Positions 9,287 through 16,747 of a DNA stretch of 60,030 nt are shown piece by piece (positions within the stretch are counted from its first letter, which is position 1; each line of letters begins with the position of its first letter). The notes under the pieces were generated by a model, which was given only the letters and a program-made list of their open reading frames with translations, did no database searches and was not told the DNA's origin. Location: positions 1 through 60,030 of the IMG/VR virus record IMGVR_UViG_3300040815_002799. One strand, given 5' to 3'. The stretch is from a virus. The position numbers and the translations under genes were made by a program.

Positions 9287-10285
9287 ATGGCAATAAAAAA
9301 GAAAGATTTTGCATCACTTAAGAAGAAATTCTCATCATCAGCTAAATACAAACCCCAAAGATTCTTAGATTTAGGAAAAGAATTTTTAGATGCCGTAGGA
9401 GTACCTGGACCGGCTATCGGTCATCTAAATATGTTTTTGGGTCATAGTGATACTGGAAAAACAACCGCGTTAGTGAAAGCCGCTGTCGATGCTCAAAAAA
9501 AACAAATCCTACCTGTGTTCATTATTACAGAACAAAAATGGTCATTTGATCATGCTAAACTCATGGGTTTTGAATGTGAGGAAGTAGTTGACGAGGAAAC
9601 TGGTGAATTGGAGTGGGATGGATTTTTCCTATTTAATAATAATTTTGAATATATTGAACAAATTACCGATTATATAAATCAACTAATTGATGCTCAAGAT
9701 AAGGGTGAGTTAGAATATGATTTATTAATTTTGTGGGATTCTGTTGGATCAGTACCATGTAAGATGACTTATGATGGTAAAGGTGGAAAACAACACAATG
9801 CAGCTACTCTAGCGGATAAAATTGGAATGGGTATTAACCAGAGAATATCGGGATCAAGAAGATCCGACTCAAAGTATGAGAATACACTCGTTATTGTTAA
9901 TCAACCATGGGTAGAATTACCAGATAATCCTTTCGGACAACCAAAAATTAAAGCCAAAGGTGGTGAATCAATATGGTTAAACTCCTCATTAGTATTTTTA
10001 TTTGGAAACCAAAAAAACGCTGGTACGACTAAAATAACCGCGGTAAAAGATAAAAGAAAAGTAAAATTTGCTTCTAGAACTAAGATTTCAGTTATGAAAA
10101 ACCACATTAACGGGTTAGGTTATGAAGATGGACGAATACTAGTCACACCTCATGGGTTTTTAGCGGGTAAAGATACTACAGAAGAAAAAAAATCTATAGA
10201 GGGTTACAAAGCATCGCAATCGGAATATTGGAAAAATATTATAGGGATTGGTAGTGATTTCAGTTTAGTTGAGGAAAACGATTAA
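9287..10285 (+). CDS. uvsX: UvsX-type RecA-family recombinase
   Basis: This 332-residue RecA/UvsX-family ATPase would form filaments on ssDNA and drive strand exchange and recombination-dependent replication, together with the gp32-like protein encoded just upstream. The Walker A motif GHSDTGKT is at about residues 52-59. The Walker B strand LLILWDSVGS lies near residue 145, followed by a glycine-rich, disordered loop segment (DGKGGKQHNAAT, ISGSRRSDSK) in the region of the DNA-binding loops. VIVNQPWVELPDNPF resembles the strand before loop L2. Length is close to T4 UvsX (391) but shorter at the C-terminus. The ATG follows the terminator hairpin closely and has no Shine-Dalgarno, so read-through or an unrecognised promoter must supply the mRNA. 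Confidence 0.92.
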   Translation: MAIKKKDFASLKKKFSSSAKYKPQRFLDLGKEFLDAVGVPGPAIGHLNMFLGHSDTGKTTALVKAAVDAQKKQILPVFIITEQKWSFDHAKLMGFECEEVVDEETGELEWDGFFLFNNNFEYIEQITDYINQLIDAQDKGELEYDLLILWDSVGSVPCKMTYDGKGGKQHNAATLADKIGMGINQRISGSRRSDSKYENTLVIVNQPWVELPDNPFGQPKIKAKGGESIWLNSSLVFLFGNQKNAGTTKITAVKDKRKVKFASRTKISVMKNHINGLGYEDGRILVTPHGFLAGKDTTEEKKSIEGYKASQSEYWKNIIGIGSDFSLVEEND

Positions 10286-10296
10286 ACTGGAAACAA

Positions 10297-11304
10297 GTGA
10301 AAACATTAGTCGTAGACGGCAATAATCTATTCAAGATAGGGTTCCATGGAGTGAAAGACTTTTACTTCAAAGGGAATCATATTGGTGGTATTTTTCATTT
10401 TTTAAATACCTTGAGAAAATTTTTGGACGAATTTAATTATGATAAAGTAATTGTATTTTGGGATGGACAAAACAATTCTATTCGAAGAAAAAAAATAAAC
10501 AATAACTATAAAAATAATAAAAGATCCGACACAAGGTATAACGATCCAAAACTTGATTCATACAACTATCAAATTAATAGGGTCAAAGAATATCTCGAGG
10601 AGATTTTTGTACGACAAGTAGAAATTGATGAGTTAGAAAGTGACGATATGATATCGTATTATTGTTCGATTTCCAAAAACGAATCCAAGACTATTTTTTC
10701 ATCTGACAAAGACCTTACACAATTAATAAATGAAGACGTCAAAGTATATTCTCCAATTGAGAAAAAGTTTTTGACAAAATTTCAAAAAGTCAACATTGAT
10801 AAATTAGAAATTCCATATTATAATGTTGTAACATACAAAATAATTCGTGGTGATAGATCTGATAATGTAAGTGGAATTTATAATCTAGGTGAAAAAAAAA
10901 TTCAAAAGTATTTTCCAGAAATTTTTGAAGAAAAGTTTAGTATTGAACAACTATTAAATAAATCACGAAAATTAATCGAGACCGATAAGAAAAATAAAAC
11001 AATTCAGAATATATTAGAAGGTAAGTCAAAAGAAGGAACTTTTGGTGAAGAATTTTATAAAATGAATAAAAAATTGGTAGATCTTAAAACAGACTACCTA
11101 AAAGATGAAGAAAAAATTAAAATTAAAGAAATATATAATGATGTTATAGATCCAGAAGACAGAGGTTATAAAAATTTATTGAGGATGATGAAAGACGATG
11201 GAATATTCAAATATCTCCCAAAAGATAACACCTGGACCGATTTTATTACACCATTTATGAAACTAACTAGAAAAGAAAAAAAGAAATTTAATCAATCAAA
11301 ATAA
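10297..11304 (+). CDS. rnh: 5'-3' exonuclease, T4 RNase H / flap endonuclease family
   Basis: This 335-residue FEN-family nuclease would remove RNA primers and 5' flaps during lagging-strand synthesis. The start must be the GTG at 10297, because the family's N-terminal strand (LVVDGNNLF, metal-binding Asp 7) begins at once. Other acidic metal-site clusters are visible: VFWDGQNNSIRRK in the arch entry, DELESDD, SSDKDLTQL and RGDRSDNVSGI; the last marks the helix-hairpin-helix DNA-binding part. Length matches T4 RNase H (305) with a slightly longer Lys-rich C-terminus. It follows uvsX by 11 bases and precedes a small unknown gene by 3, so it is probably in one operon with the recombinase and helicase. 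Confidence 0.87.
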   Translation: MKTLVVDGNNLFKIGFHGVKDFYFKGNHIGGIFHFLNTLRKFLDEFNYDKVIVFWDGQNNSIRRKKINNNYKNNKRSDTRYNDPKLDSYNYQINRVKEYLEEIFVRQVEIDELESDDMISYYCSISKNESKTIFSSDKDLTQLINEDVKVYSPIEKKFLTKFQKVNIDKLEIPYYNVVTYKIIRGDRSDNVSGIYNLGEKKIQKYFPEIFEEKFSIEQLLNKSRKLIETDKKNKTIQNILEGKSKEGTFGEEFYKMNKKLVDLKTDYLKDEEKIKIKEIYNDVIDPEDRGYKNLLRMMKDDGIFKYLPKDNTWTDFITPFMKLTRKEKKKFNQSK

Positions 11305-11307
11305 AAA

Positions 11308-11760
11308 ATGATGAAAGAAAAAAATGACATAACAAAACTTGAATTCGTTCTGAAATTGAACGACAACATAGTTGTCCAAAGGTTTTTTAACGTTAAGGAA
11401 TTTAATTCTGAAAGCGTAAAAAGTATTGAGTTTTATGATTACTTTAAAGAATTGGCTGAGATGCTACAAGAAAGAATGAAGTATAAAACTCATGATTATC
11501 TGAATGATAATCTTTTTCAGTTGATGGTAGATCCAAACATAATTGAGACGTCAAATACTGATGATGATGAGTATTTTTATCTTATGATAAACTATGGAGA
11601 CCAGACAATTTGTCAGAGATCTTGGAACGCTAAATTGTACCCACCAAAGATCAGATATACCGTTGACATTCGTCCAGAAATAAAAAATATACTTAAAAAT
11701 CTTACTGACATTTTTTCACGAAAAAATATTAGTAGAGAATACATGAATTATACTCTTTGA
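11308..11760 (+). CDS. Unknown protein in the replication operon
   Basis: About 150 residues, starting at either of two successive ATG codons (11308 or 11311). The protein is mixed alpha and beta. An N-terminal strand LEFVLKLNDNIVVQRFF is followed by helices, then a second hairpin YFYLMINYGDQTICQRSWNA that resembles the first: both read hydrophobic strand, turn, 'I-x-x-QR-x-[FW]-N'. This suggests an internal repeat. There is no signal peptide or membrane segment. No family is recognised. It lies between the flap nuclease and the replicative helicase, which suggests a replication-associated role, but nothing in the protein proves that. Confidence 0.65.
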   Translation: MMKEKNDITKLEFVLKLNDNIVVQRFFNVKEFNSESVKSIEFYDYFKELAEMLQERMKYKTHDYLNDNLFQLMVDPNIIETSNTDDDEYFYLMINYGDQTICQRSWNAKLYPPKIRYTVDIRPEIKNILKNLTDIFSRKNISREYMNYTL

Positions 11761-11766
11761 TCGTTA

Positions 11767-11774
11767 TATTTATA
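11767..11774 (+). promoter_or_regulatory. TATTTATA motif before the helicase gene
   Basis: TATTTATA occurs in the 37-base gap upstream of the helicase ATG (11798), with 23 bases between. The longer distance than at the late genes leaves room for a normal leader. Confidence 0.3.
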
Positions 11775-11797
11775 ATTTACACTACACTAGTTTTATC

Positions 11798-13180
11798 ATG
11801 TCAAAAAATTTAAATTTCGGTTATTTAGGAACTAATTTTCAACTTCAGTTGCTTAATAATATCATTATGACTAGTGATTTTGCGAATACAATTATTGATG
11901 TAATCGATCCAAAATATTTTGATAATAATTATTTCAAATTAATCATGCAAATGATTAAAGAATATTATGTCAAATATGAACATACTCCTTCGTATAATAC
12001 TTTAGAACAAATTGCTAAATCTGAAATTACTTCTGACATAGCTAGAAAAATAGTTATAGATACCATAGGTAATATCAAAGAATGTGATACTGACGGTGAT
12101 ATTTTTGTACAAGAAAAATCTTTGAAGTTTTGTAAACAACAAGAGTTGAAAAAGGTTATGAATAAAGCACAGAACATAATCGATAAGGGTGATTTCGAAA
12201 GTTATGATACACTAGAAGAGATGGTTCGTGGGGCTTTACAAGTGGGTGAGACAGATAAAGGTACGTCAGATGTATTTTTCAACCTAGACACAGTATTAGA
12301 AGACGATTTTAGACACCCGGTACCAATGGGTATACAAGGAATTGATAATTTGTTGAAAGGTGGTTTAGCTAAAGGTGAGATCGGTGTCATTTTAGCGCCG
12401 ACCGGTGTTGGTAAAACAACAGTTTTGACAAAAATTGCTAATAATGCGTTTAACCATGGGTATAATGTACTTCAAATCTTTTTCGAAGATAATCCTAAGA
12501 TAATTCAAAGAAAACACTTCACTATGTGGACAGGTATTGCTCCGGATAATTTAAGTGATCATAAAGAAATAGTATTGAATAAAGTCAGTGAAATAAAAGA
12601 ATCAACAACTAACAAATTAGTTTTAAAAAAATTACCTTCTGATAGTTTGACGATGAATCAAATAAAAAATCAAATTAGAAAAATGATTGCAGAAGGAACA
12701 AAAATTGATCTTGTAGTATTAGATTATATTGACTGTATTAACCCTGATAAAGTTTTAAGTGATGAATGGAAGAGTGAAGGGTCTGTCATGAGAGGGTTTG
12801 AATCTATGTGTCATGAACTAGACATCGTTGGTTGGACTGCAACACAAGGTAATCGATCCTCAATCTCATCTGACGTAGTTACAACTGATCAAATGGGAGG
12901 ATCTATTAAGAAGGCTCAAGTAGGTCATGTTATTATATCAGTGGCTAAAACACTTCAACAAAAAGAAATGAATTTAGCAACTATCGCAATAACTAAATCC
13001 AGAATCGGAAAAGACGGTATTATTTTCGAAAATTGTAAATTCGATAATGAAATGTTAGAGATTGATACTGATCAGAGTGTAACATTCCTGGGTATGGAAG
13101 AGCAAAAAGAAGAAAGAAAGAGAGATCGAATCAAAGATCTCATGGAAAAAAGAAAACAAAGAGAAAATAAATCAATTTAA
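11798..13180 (+). CDS. 41: Replicative DNA helicase, DnaB / T4 gp41 family
   Basis: This 460-residue protein has the length of T4 gp41 (475) and would unwind DNA at the fork as a hexamer. The N-terminal helical domain (about 1-150) is followed by a linker and a RecA-like motor domain. Walker A is APTGVGKTT at residues 200-208, FFEDNP lies where the family has 'YfSlEm', Walker B is LVVLDYIDCI near residue 305, and the motif-3-like segment WTATQGNRSS is followed by QMGGSIKKAQVGH. The C-terminus is a highly charged Lys/Arg/Glu tail. No primase (gp61) or DNA polymerase is in the window. The gene sits between the flap nuclease group and the ribonucleotide reductase genes. Confidence 0.93.
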   Translation: MSKNLNFGYLGTNFQLQLLNNIIMTSDFANTIIDVIDPKYFDNNYFKLIMQMIKEYYVKYEHTPSYNTLEQIAKSEITSDIARKIVIDTIGNIKECDTDGDIFVQEKSLKFCKQQELKKVMNKAQNIIDKGDFESYDTLEEMVRGALQVGETDKGTSDVFFNLDTVLEDDFRHPVPMGIQGIDNLLKGGLAKGEIGVILAPTGVGKTTVLTKIANNAFNHGYNVLQIFFEDNPKIIQRKHFTMWTGIAPDNLSDHKEIVLNKVSEIKESTTNKLVLKKLPSDSLTMNQIKNQIRKMIAEGTKIDLVVLDYIDCINPDKVLSDEWKSEGSVMRGFESMCHELDIVGWTATQGNRSSISSDVVTTDQMGGSIKKAQVGHVIISVAKTLQQKEMNLATIAITKSRIGKDGIIFENCKFDNEMLEIDTDQSVTFLGMEEQKEERKRDRIKDLMEKRKQRENKSI

Positions 13181-13182
13181 TA

Positions 13183-13190
13183 TATAAATA
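13183..13190 (+). promoter_or_regulatory. TATAAATA box 4 bases before the nrdB start
   Basis: TATAAATA is identical to the T4 late promoter -10 box and ends 4 bases before the ATG of nrdB (13195), in the 14-base gap after the helicase gene. Early function is expected for nrdB, so an A-rich translation-start role is as likely as a promoter. Confidence 0.35.
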
Positions 13191-13194
13191 AAAA

Positions 13195-14475
13195 ATGGGA
13201 GTAACTTACAACAACTATGAAAAAGATTCACGTTACGTAATCAAACGTAATGGGTCAAAAGCACCGTTTCAAACAGATAAGATTGAGAGAGCAATTTTAA
13301 AAGCTATGAATGGTATTAATGAGTCTGATTCCGAAATGGCCGAAAAGATCGCCAGACTGTCAACAAAAGCCCTATTCCGTAATAATAAAGATAGAGTACC
13401 ACATGTTGACGATGTCCATGATATGGTTGAAAATAAATTAATGGATAACGGATTGAATGAAATTGCTAAAGAGTATATTTTATATCGAGCAAAAAGAAGA
13501 AGAAATATATTTTCCAAAAGGACAAATCTTAAACCTTATGAGTACCCAAATCTAAATGATTACGTTGATGCTATCAGACATTCTTATTGGGTACATACTG
13601 AGTTTAATTTTACATCTGATATTCAGGACTTCAAGGTTCATTTGAATGAAAAAGAAAAGACCTCACTTGAAAGGGCTATGTTGGCCATTTCACAAATAGA
13701 AGTTTCTGTAAAGACATTTTGGGGTGACATTTACAAAAGAATGCCCAAACCAGAAATAGGTAATGTAGGTGCGACATTTGCGGAATCTGAAGTTAGACAC
13801 GCAGATGCGTATTCTCACTTGATTCAACTTTTAGGTTTGAACAAAGAGTTCGAAAGTCTTTTACAAGTACCTTCGATAAGAAGAAGGATCAAGTACTTAG
13901 AAAAGTCAATTTCAAATTCTAAATCGGTAGAAAACAAAGAATATTTCGAGTCGGTCGTTTTATTCTCAATGTTTGTCGAAAACGTATCTTTATTCTCTCA
14001 GTTTCTAGTAATTATGTCTTTTAACAAACACAAAAATATGTTAAAAGGTATAAGTAATGCTGTTGAAGCAACTTCCAAAGAAGAAAATATTCACGCTGAA
14101 TTCGGATTTGATCTTGTTAATATGATCAAAGAAGAGAACCCAGAATGGTGGACAGACGAATTAATTGATGATTTAAAAGAGGCTACAAAAGAAGCTTTTG
14201 AAGCTGAACAAGAAATTATAAATTGGATTTTCGAAAAGGGAGATTTAGACTTTTTAACAAAGAGTCAGACATTGGAGTTTATAAAACACAGATTTAATCT
14301 ATCTTTGAATGCTATCGGTATTGATAATTTGTTCCTAATTGACGATACTTTGTTAGAGACCACAGAATGGTTCGATGACGAAATACTTACTACAAAACAT
14401 ACTGACTTTTTTAATAAGAGAAGTATAAATTATAGTAAGAAGTCAAAATCGATCACGTCAAACGATTTATTTTAA
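13195..14475 (+). CDS. nrdB: Class I ribonucleotide reductase radical subunit NrdB with an N-terminal ATP-cone
   Basis: A 426-residue NrdB that generates the radical for NrdA. Residues about 13-105 are an ATP-cone (YVIKRNGSKAPFQTDKIERAI opening; later DVHDMVENKLM). NrdB proper follows. By comparison with E. coli NrdB, metal ligands are Glu169, Glu199, His202, Glu262, Glu297 and His300 (EVRH, ENIH patterns), and the radical tyrosine position is Tyr206 (HADAYSH). The typical NrdB is about 340-375 residues, so the excess is the cone. ATP-cones normally sit on NrdA; fusion to NrdB is known from Bacteroidota such as Leeuwenhoekiella, where the cone controls activity through the radical subunit. 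The partner nrdA follows after 17 bases and has no cone, consistent with regulation having moved to this subunit. Confidence 0.95.
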   Translation: MGVTYNNYEKDSRYVIKRNGSKAPFQTDKIERAILKAMNGINESDSEMAEKIARLSTKALFRNNKDRVPHVDDVHDMVENKLMDNGLNEIAKEYILYRAKRRRNIFSKRTNLKPYEYPNLNDYVDAIRHSYWVHTEFNFTSDIQDFKVHLNEKEKTSLERAMLAISQIEVSVKTFWGDIYKRMPKPEIGNVGATFAESEVRHADAYSHLIQLLGLNKEFESLLQVPSIRRRIKYLEKSISNSKSVENKEYFESVVLFSMFVENVSLFSQFLVIMSFNKHKNMLKGISNAVEATSKEENIHAEFGFDLVNMIKEENPEWWTDELIDDLKEATKEAFEAEQEIINWIFEKGDLDFLTKSQTLEFIKHRFNLSLNAIGIDNLFLIDDTLLETTEWFDDEILTTKHTDFFNKRSINYSKKSKSITSNDLF

Positions 14476-14492
14476 TAAAAGAAAAATATATA

Positions 14493-16199
14493 ATGAATAA
14501 TAGAAAAGCATTCGAATGGATAAATGAAGAATCCATTACCTTTTTAAAAAGAGGTTATTTAAGTGAGGGTGAACAACCTTTAGAGAGAATTAAAACAATA
14601 GCTGATCATGCTGAAAAACTTTTAGGTATTGAAGGTTTTTCAGAAAAATTTTATGAATACATGGGTAAAGGATGGTATTCACTTTCCTCACCTGTCTGGG
14701 CAAACTTCGGAAAAGTTCGAGGATTACCTGTAAGTTGTTTTGGTTCTAATATAGGTGATAATATAGAATCTATATTATACACTCAAGCAGAAGTTGGTGA
14801 AATGAGTAAAATGGGAGGAGGAACCTCTGGTTATTTTGGTAACATAAGAGAAAGAGGTGCTGAGGTAACAGATAATGGTCACGCACCAGGTGCAGTTCAC
14901 TTTATGAATTTATTCGAAAGTGTTGTTGACAACATATCACAAGGATCAACTAGAAGAGGAAGATTTTCACCTTACTTACCATTAGAACACCCTGATATAA
15001 TGGAATTCCTTGAAATTGGTACAGAAGGTTTCCCTATTCAAGATCTGACACATGCTGTCACAGTTACTGATCAGTTCATGCAAGAGATGATAGATGGTGA
15101 CGATGAAAAAAGAGCTATTTGGGCAAAAGTGATTCAGAGGAGAGGGGAAATAGGTTATCCATATATTATGTTTACTGATACGATGAATAATAATTCACCA
15201 GAAGTATATCAGGATAAAAATGCAAAGATTTATAATTCAAATCTTTGTTCTGAAATTGCTTTACATAATTCAGAAGAGGAATCATTTGTGTGTGTTTTGT
15301 CATCTATGAATCTATTACATTATGATGAATGGAAAGATACCGATGCTGTAGAAGTACTTACATATTTTCTAGATGCGGTAGTCACTGACTTTGTTAAGAA
15401 AATTGAAGACATAAGAGATAACGGTACTATTGAAGGTTCAAGAGCTTTCTTTTATTTAGAAAAGGCTTATAACTTTGCAAAAAGACAGAGGGCTTTGGGA
15501 TTGGGTGTATTAGGTTGGCACTCATTACTCCAATCAAAAAATTTACCGTTTGACAGTAGAGATACTGCTAGGTTGAATGTTGAGGTTTTCAAAAAAATAA
15601 AAGAAAAGTCTTATCAAGCATCTGAGGAGTTGGCTCAAAAATATGGTGAACCAGAGTATCTTGAGGGTTATGGAAGAAGAAATGTCACATTAAATGCAAT
15701 TGCACCGACAACGTCTTCCGCTTTTATTCTCGGACAAGTATCGCAATCAATTGAACCTATTTGGTCTAATTGTTATGTAAAGGATGTTGCTAAAATGAAG
15801 GTAACAATTAAAAATCCTGTTTTAGATAAGTTGTTGACTGACTTGGGTAAAAATGAAAAAAGTGTGTGGAGTAGTATCAAAAAAAATGATGGATCTGTAC
15901 AACACCTTGATTTTTTGACTGATGAACAAAAAGAAATATTCAGAACTTTTGCAGAAATAAATCAAGCTTCTATTATCAACCAAGCTGCGATTAGACAAAC
16001 ATATATAGATCAATCACAATCACTTAATTTAATGGTATCTCCAGATATGCCAACCCGTGATGTGAATAAATTATTAATAGATTCGTGGAAATTGGGAGTA
16101 AAAACACTGTATTACCAACACTCTATGAATTCAGCACAAGCATTTGCAAGAAAGAAACTTAACTTAAATGATCTACAATGTGTAGCGTGTGAAGGATAA
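14493..16199 (+). CDS. nrdA: Class I ribonucleotide reductase catalytic subunit NrdA, lacking an ATP-cone
   Basis: A 568-residue NrdA that reduces ribonucleotides to deoxyribonucleotides for phage DNA synthesis. Visible catalytic parts: redox cysteines Cys82 (PVSCFGSN) and Cys267 (FVCVLSSMNL), the radical-site motif N250-L-C252-S-E254, the radical-transfer tyrosine pair Tyr540-Tyr541 in TLYYQHS, and the C-terminal redox pair Cys563 and Cys566 (CVACEG). All key residues are present, so it should be active. The usual NrdA of about 750 residues has an N-terminal ATP-cone; here the protein begins directly at the helical part before SSPVWAN, and the cone is on NrdB instead. A strong terminator lies just downstream, closing the replication and nucleotide operon. 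No thioredoxin or glutaredoxin gene is in the window. Confidence 0.97.
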   Translation: MNNRKAFEWINEESITFLKRGYLSEGEQPLERIKTIADHAEKLLGIEGFSEKFYEYMGKGWYSLSSPVWANFGKVRGLPVSCFGSNIGDNIESILYTQAEVGEMSKMGGGTSGYFGNIRERGAEVTDNGHAPGAVHFMNLFESVVDNISQGSTRRGRFSPYLPLEHPDIMEFLEIGTEGFPIQDLTHAVTVTDQFMQEMIDGDDEKRAIWAKVIQRRGEIGYPYIMFTDTMNNNSPEVYQDKNAKIYNSNLCSEIALHNSEEESFVCVLSSMNLLHYDEWKDTDAVEVLTYFLDAVVTDFVKKIEDIRDNGTIEGSRAFFYLEKAYNFAKRQRALGLGVLGWHSLLQSKNLPFDSRDTARLNVEVFKKIKEKSYQASEELAQKYGEPEYLEGYGRRNVTLNAIAPTTSSAFILGQVSQSIEPIWSNCYVKDVAKMKVTIKNPVLDKLLTDLGKNEKSVWSSIKKNDGSVQHLDFLTDEQKEIFRTFAEINQASIINQAAIRQTYIDQSQSLNLMVSPDMPTRDVNKLLIDSWKLGVKTLYYQHSMNSAQAFARKKLNLNDLQCVACEG

Positions 16200-16202
16200 A
16201 TT

Positions 16203-16228
16203 AAACCCATCGAGAGATGGGTTTTTTA
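16203..16228 (+). terminator. Rho-independent terminator after nrdA
   Basis: AAACCCATC (16203-16211), a GAGA loop (16212-16215) and GATGGGTTT (16216-16224) form a perfect 9-base-pair hairpin that runs into a T tract (to 16227). It lies 4 bases after the nrdA stop and separates the replication cassette from the baseplate wedge operon. Confidence 0.9.
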
Positions 16229-16245
16229 TTAAACAAAAACTGAAA

Positions 16246-16253
16246 TATTTATA
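16246..16253 (+). promoter_or_regulatory. TATTTATA motif 4 bases before the gp25 gene
   Basis: TATTTATA is followed by AGTT and then ATG (16258), just after the nrdA terminator. This makes it the best candidate for the start of the baseplate operon transcript. The same spacing recurs before several giant fibre genes. Confidence 0.45.
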
Positions 16254-16257
16254 AGTT

Positions 16258-16743
16258 ATGAGTGAATCACTAACTTACGGTATAAATTTTCCGTTCAGAC
16301 AAAGTACTAGAGGGAAGTACCTTTCATTATCTCAAAATCCAGATGAGGAAATAAGAACTGATTTAATTCATCTTATACTAACTAGAAAAGGAAGTAGATA
16401 CTACTTGCCTGATTTTGGAACCAGACTTTACGAATTCATTTTTGAACCAATGGATGGTGCTACTTTCGAATCAATTAGAGAAGATTTAAGAAGTGCAGTA
16501 GAAACATATCTACCAAATGTAATTTTAAATAACATTGAAATTGTACCTTATGTTGATGATAATAATCAAACTCCAGGAGACATAACTTTTCCAGAAGGTA
16601 TTAGTGATAATGAGTCTAAGACATTCGATATTTATAGATCTGCCAGTGAAGAATCGGTGGAATATACGGCAAAAGTAAAAATAGACTACACCATTCAAAG
16701 TGATACTTTTGAAACAAGAGATTTTATAATACTTAATATTTAA
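16258..16743 (+). CDS. 25: Baseplate wedge protein, gp25/GPW family
   Basis: This 161-residue protein belongs to the conserved gp25/gpW family of contractile-tail baseplates and would sit at the wedge core in contact with the sheath. The diagnostic segment is ILTRKGSRYYLPDFGTRLYEFIFEP (residues about 40-64), matching the family pattern 'TxxGeRvmxPdFGs-x-L-x-x-xFEP'. It is followed by a helix and NNIEIVP, the usual beta strand. Compared with T4 gp25 (132 residues) it has about 30 extra residues, an Asn/Asp-rich insertion near residues 95-125. The next gene (gp6-like) starts 4 bases after the stop. The upstream terminator and TATTTATA motif suggest that it begins a late transcription unit. Confidence 0.92.
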   Translation: MSESLTYGINFPFRQSTRGKYLSLSQNPDEEIRTDLIHLILTRKGSRYYLPDFGTRLYEFIFEPMDGATFESIREDLRSAVETYLPNVILNNIEIVPYVDDNNQTPGDITFPEGISDNESKTFDIYRSASEESVEYTAKVKIDYTIQSDTFETRDFIILNI

Positions 16744-16747
16744 AAAA

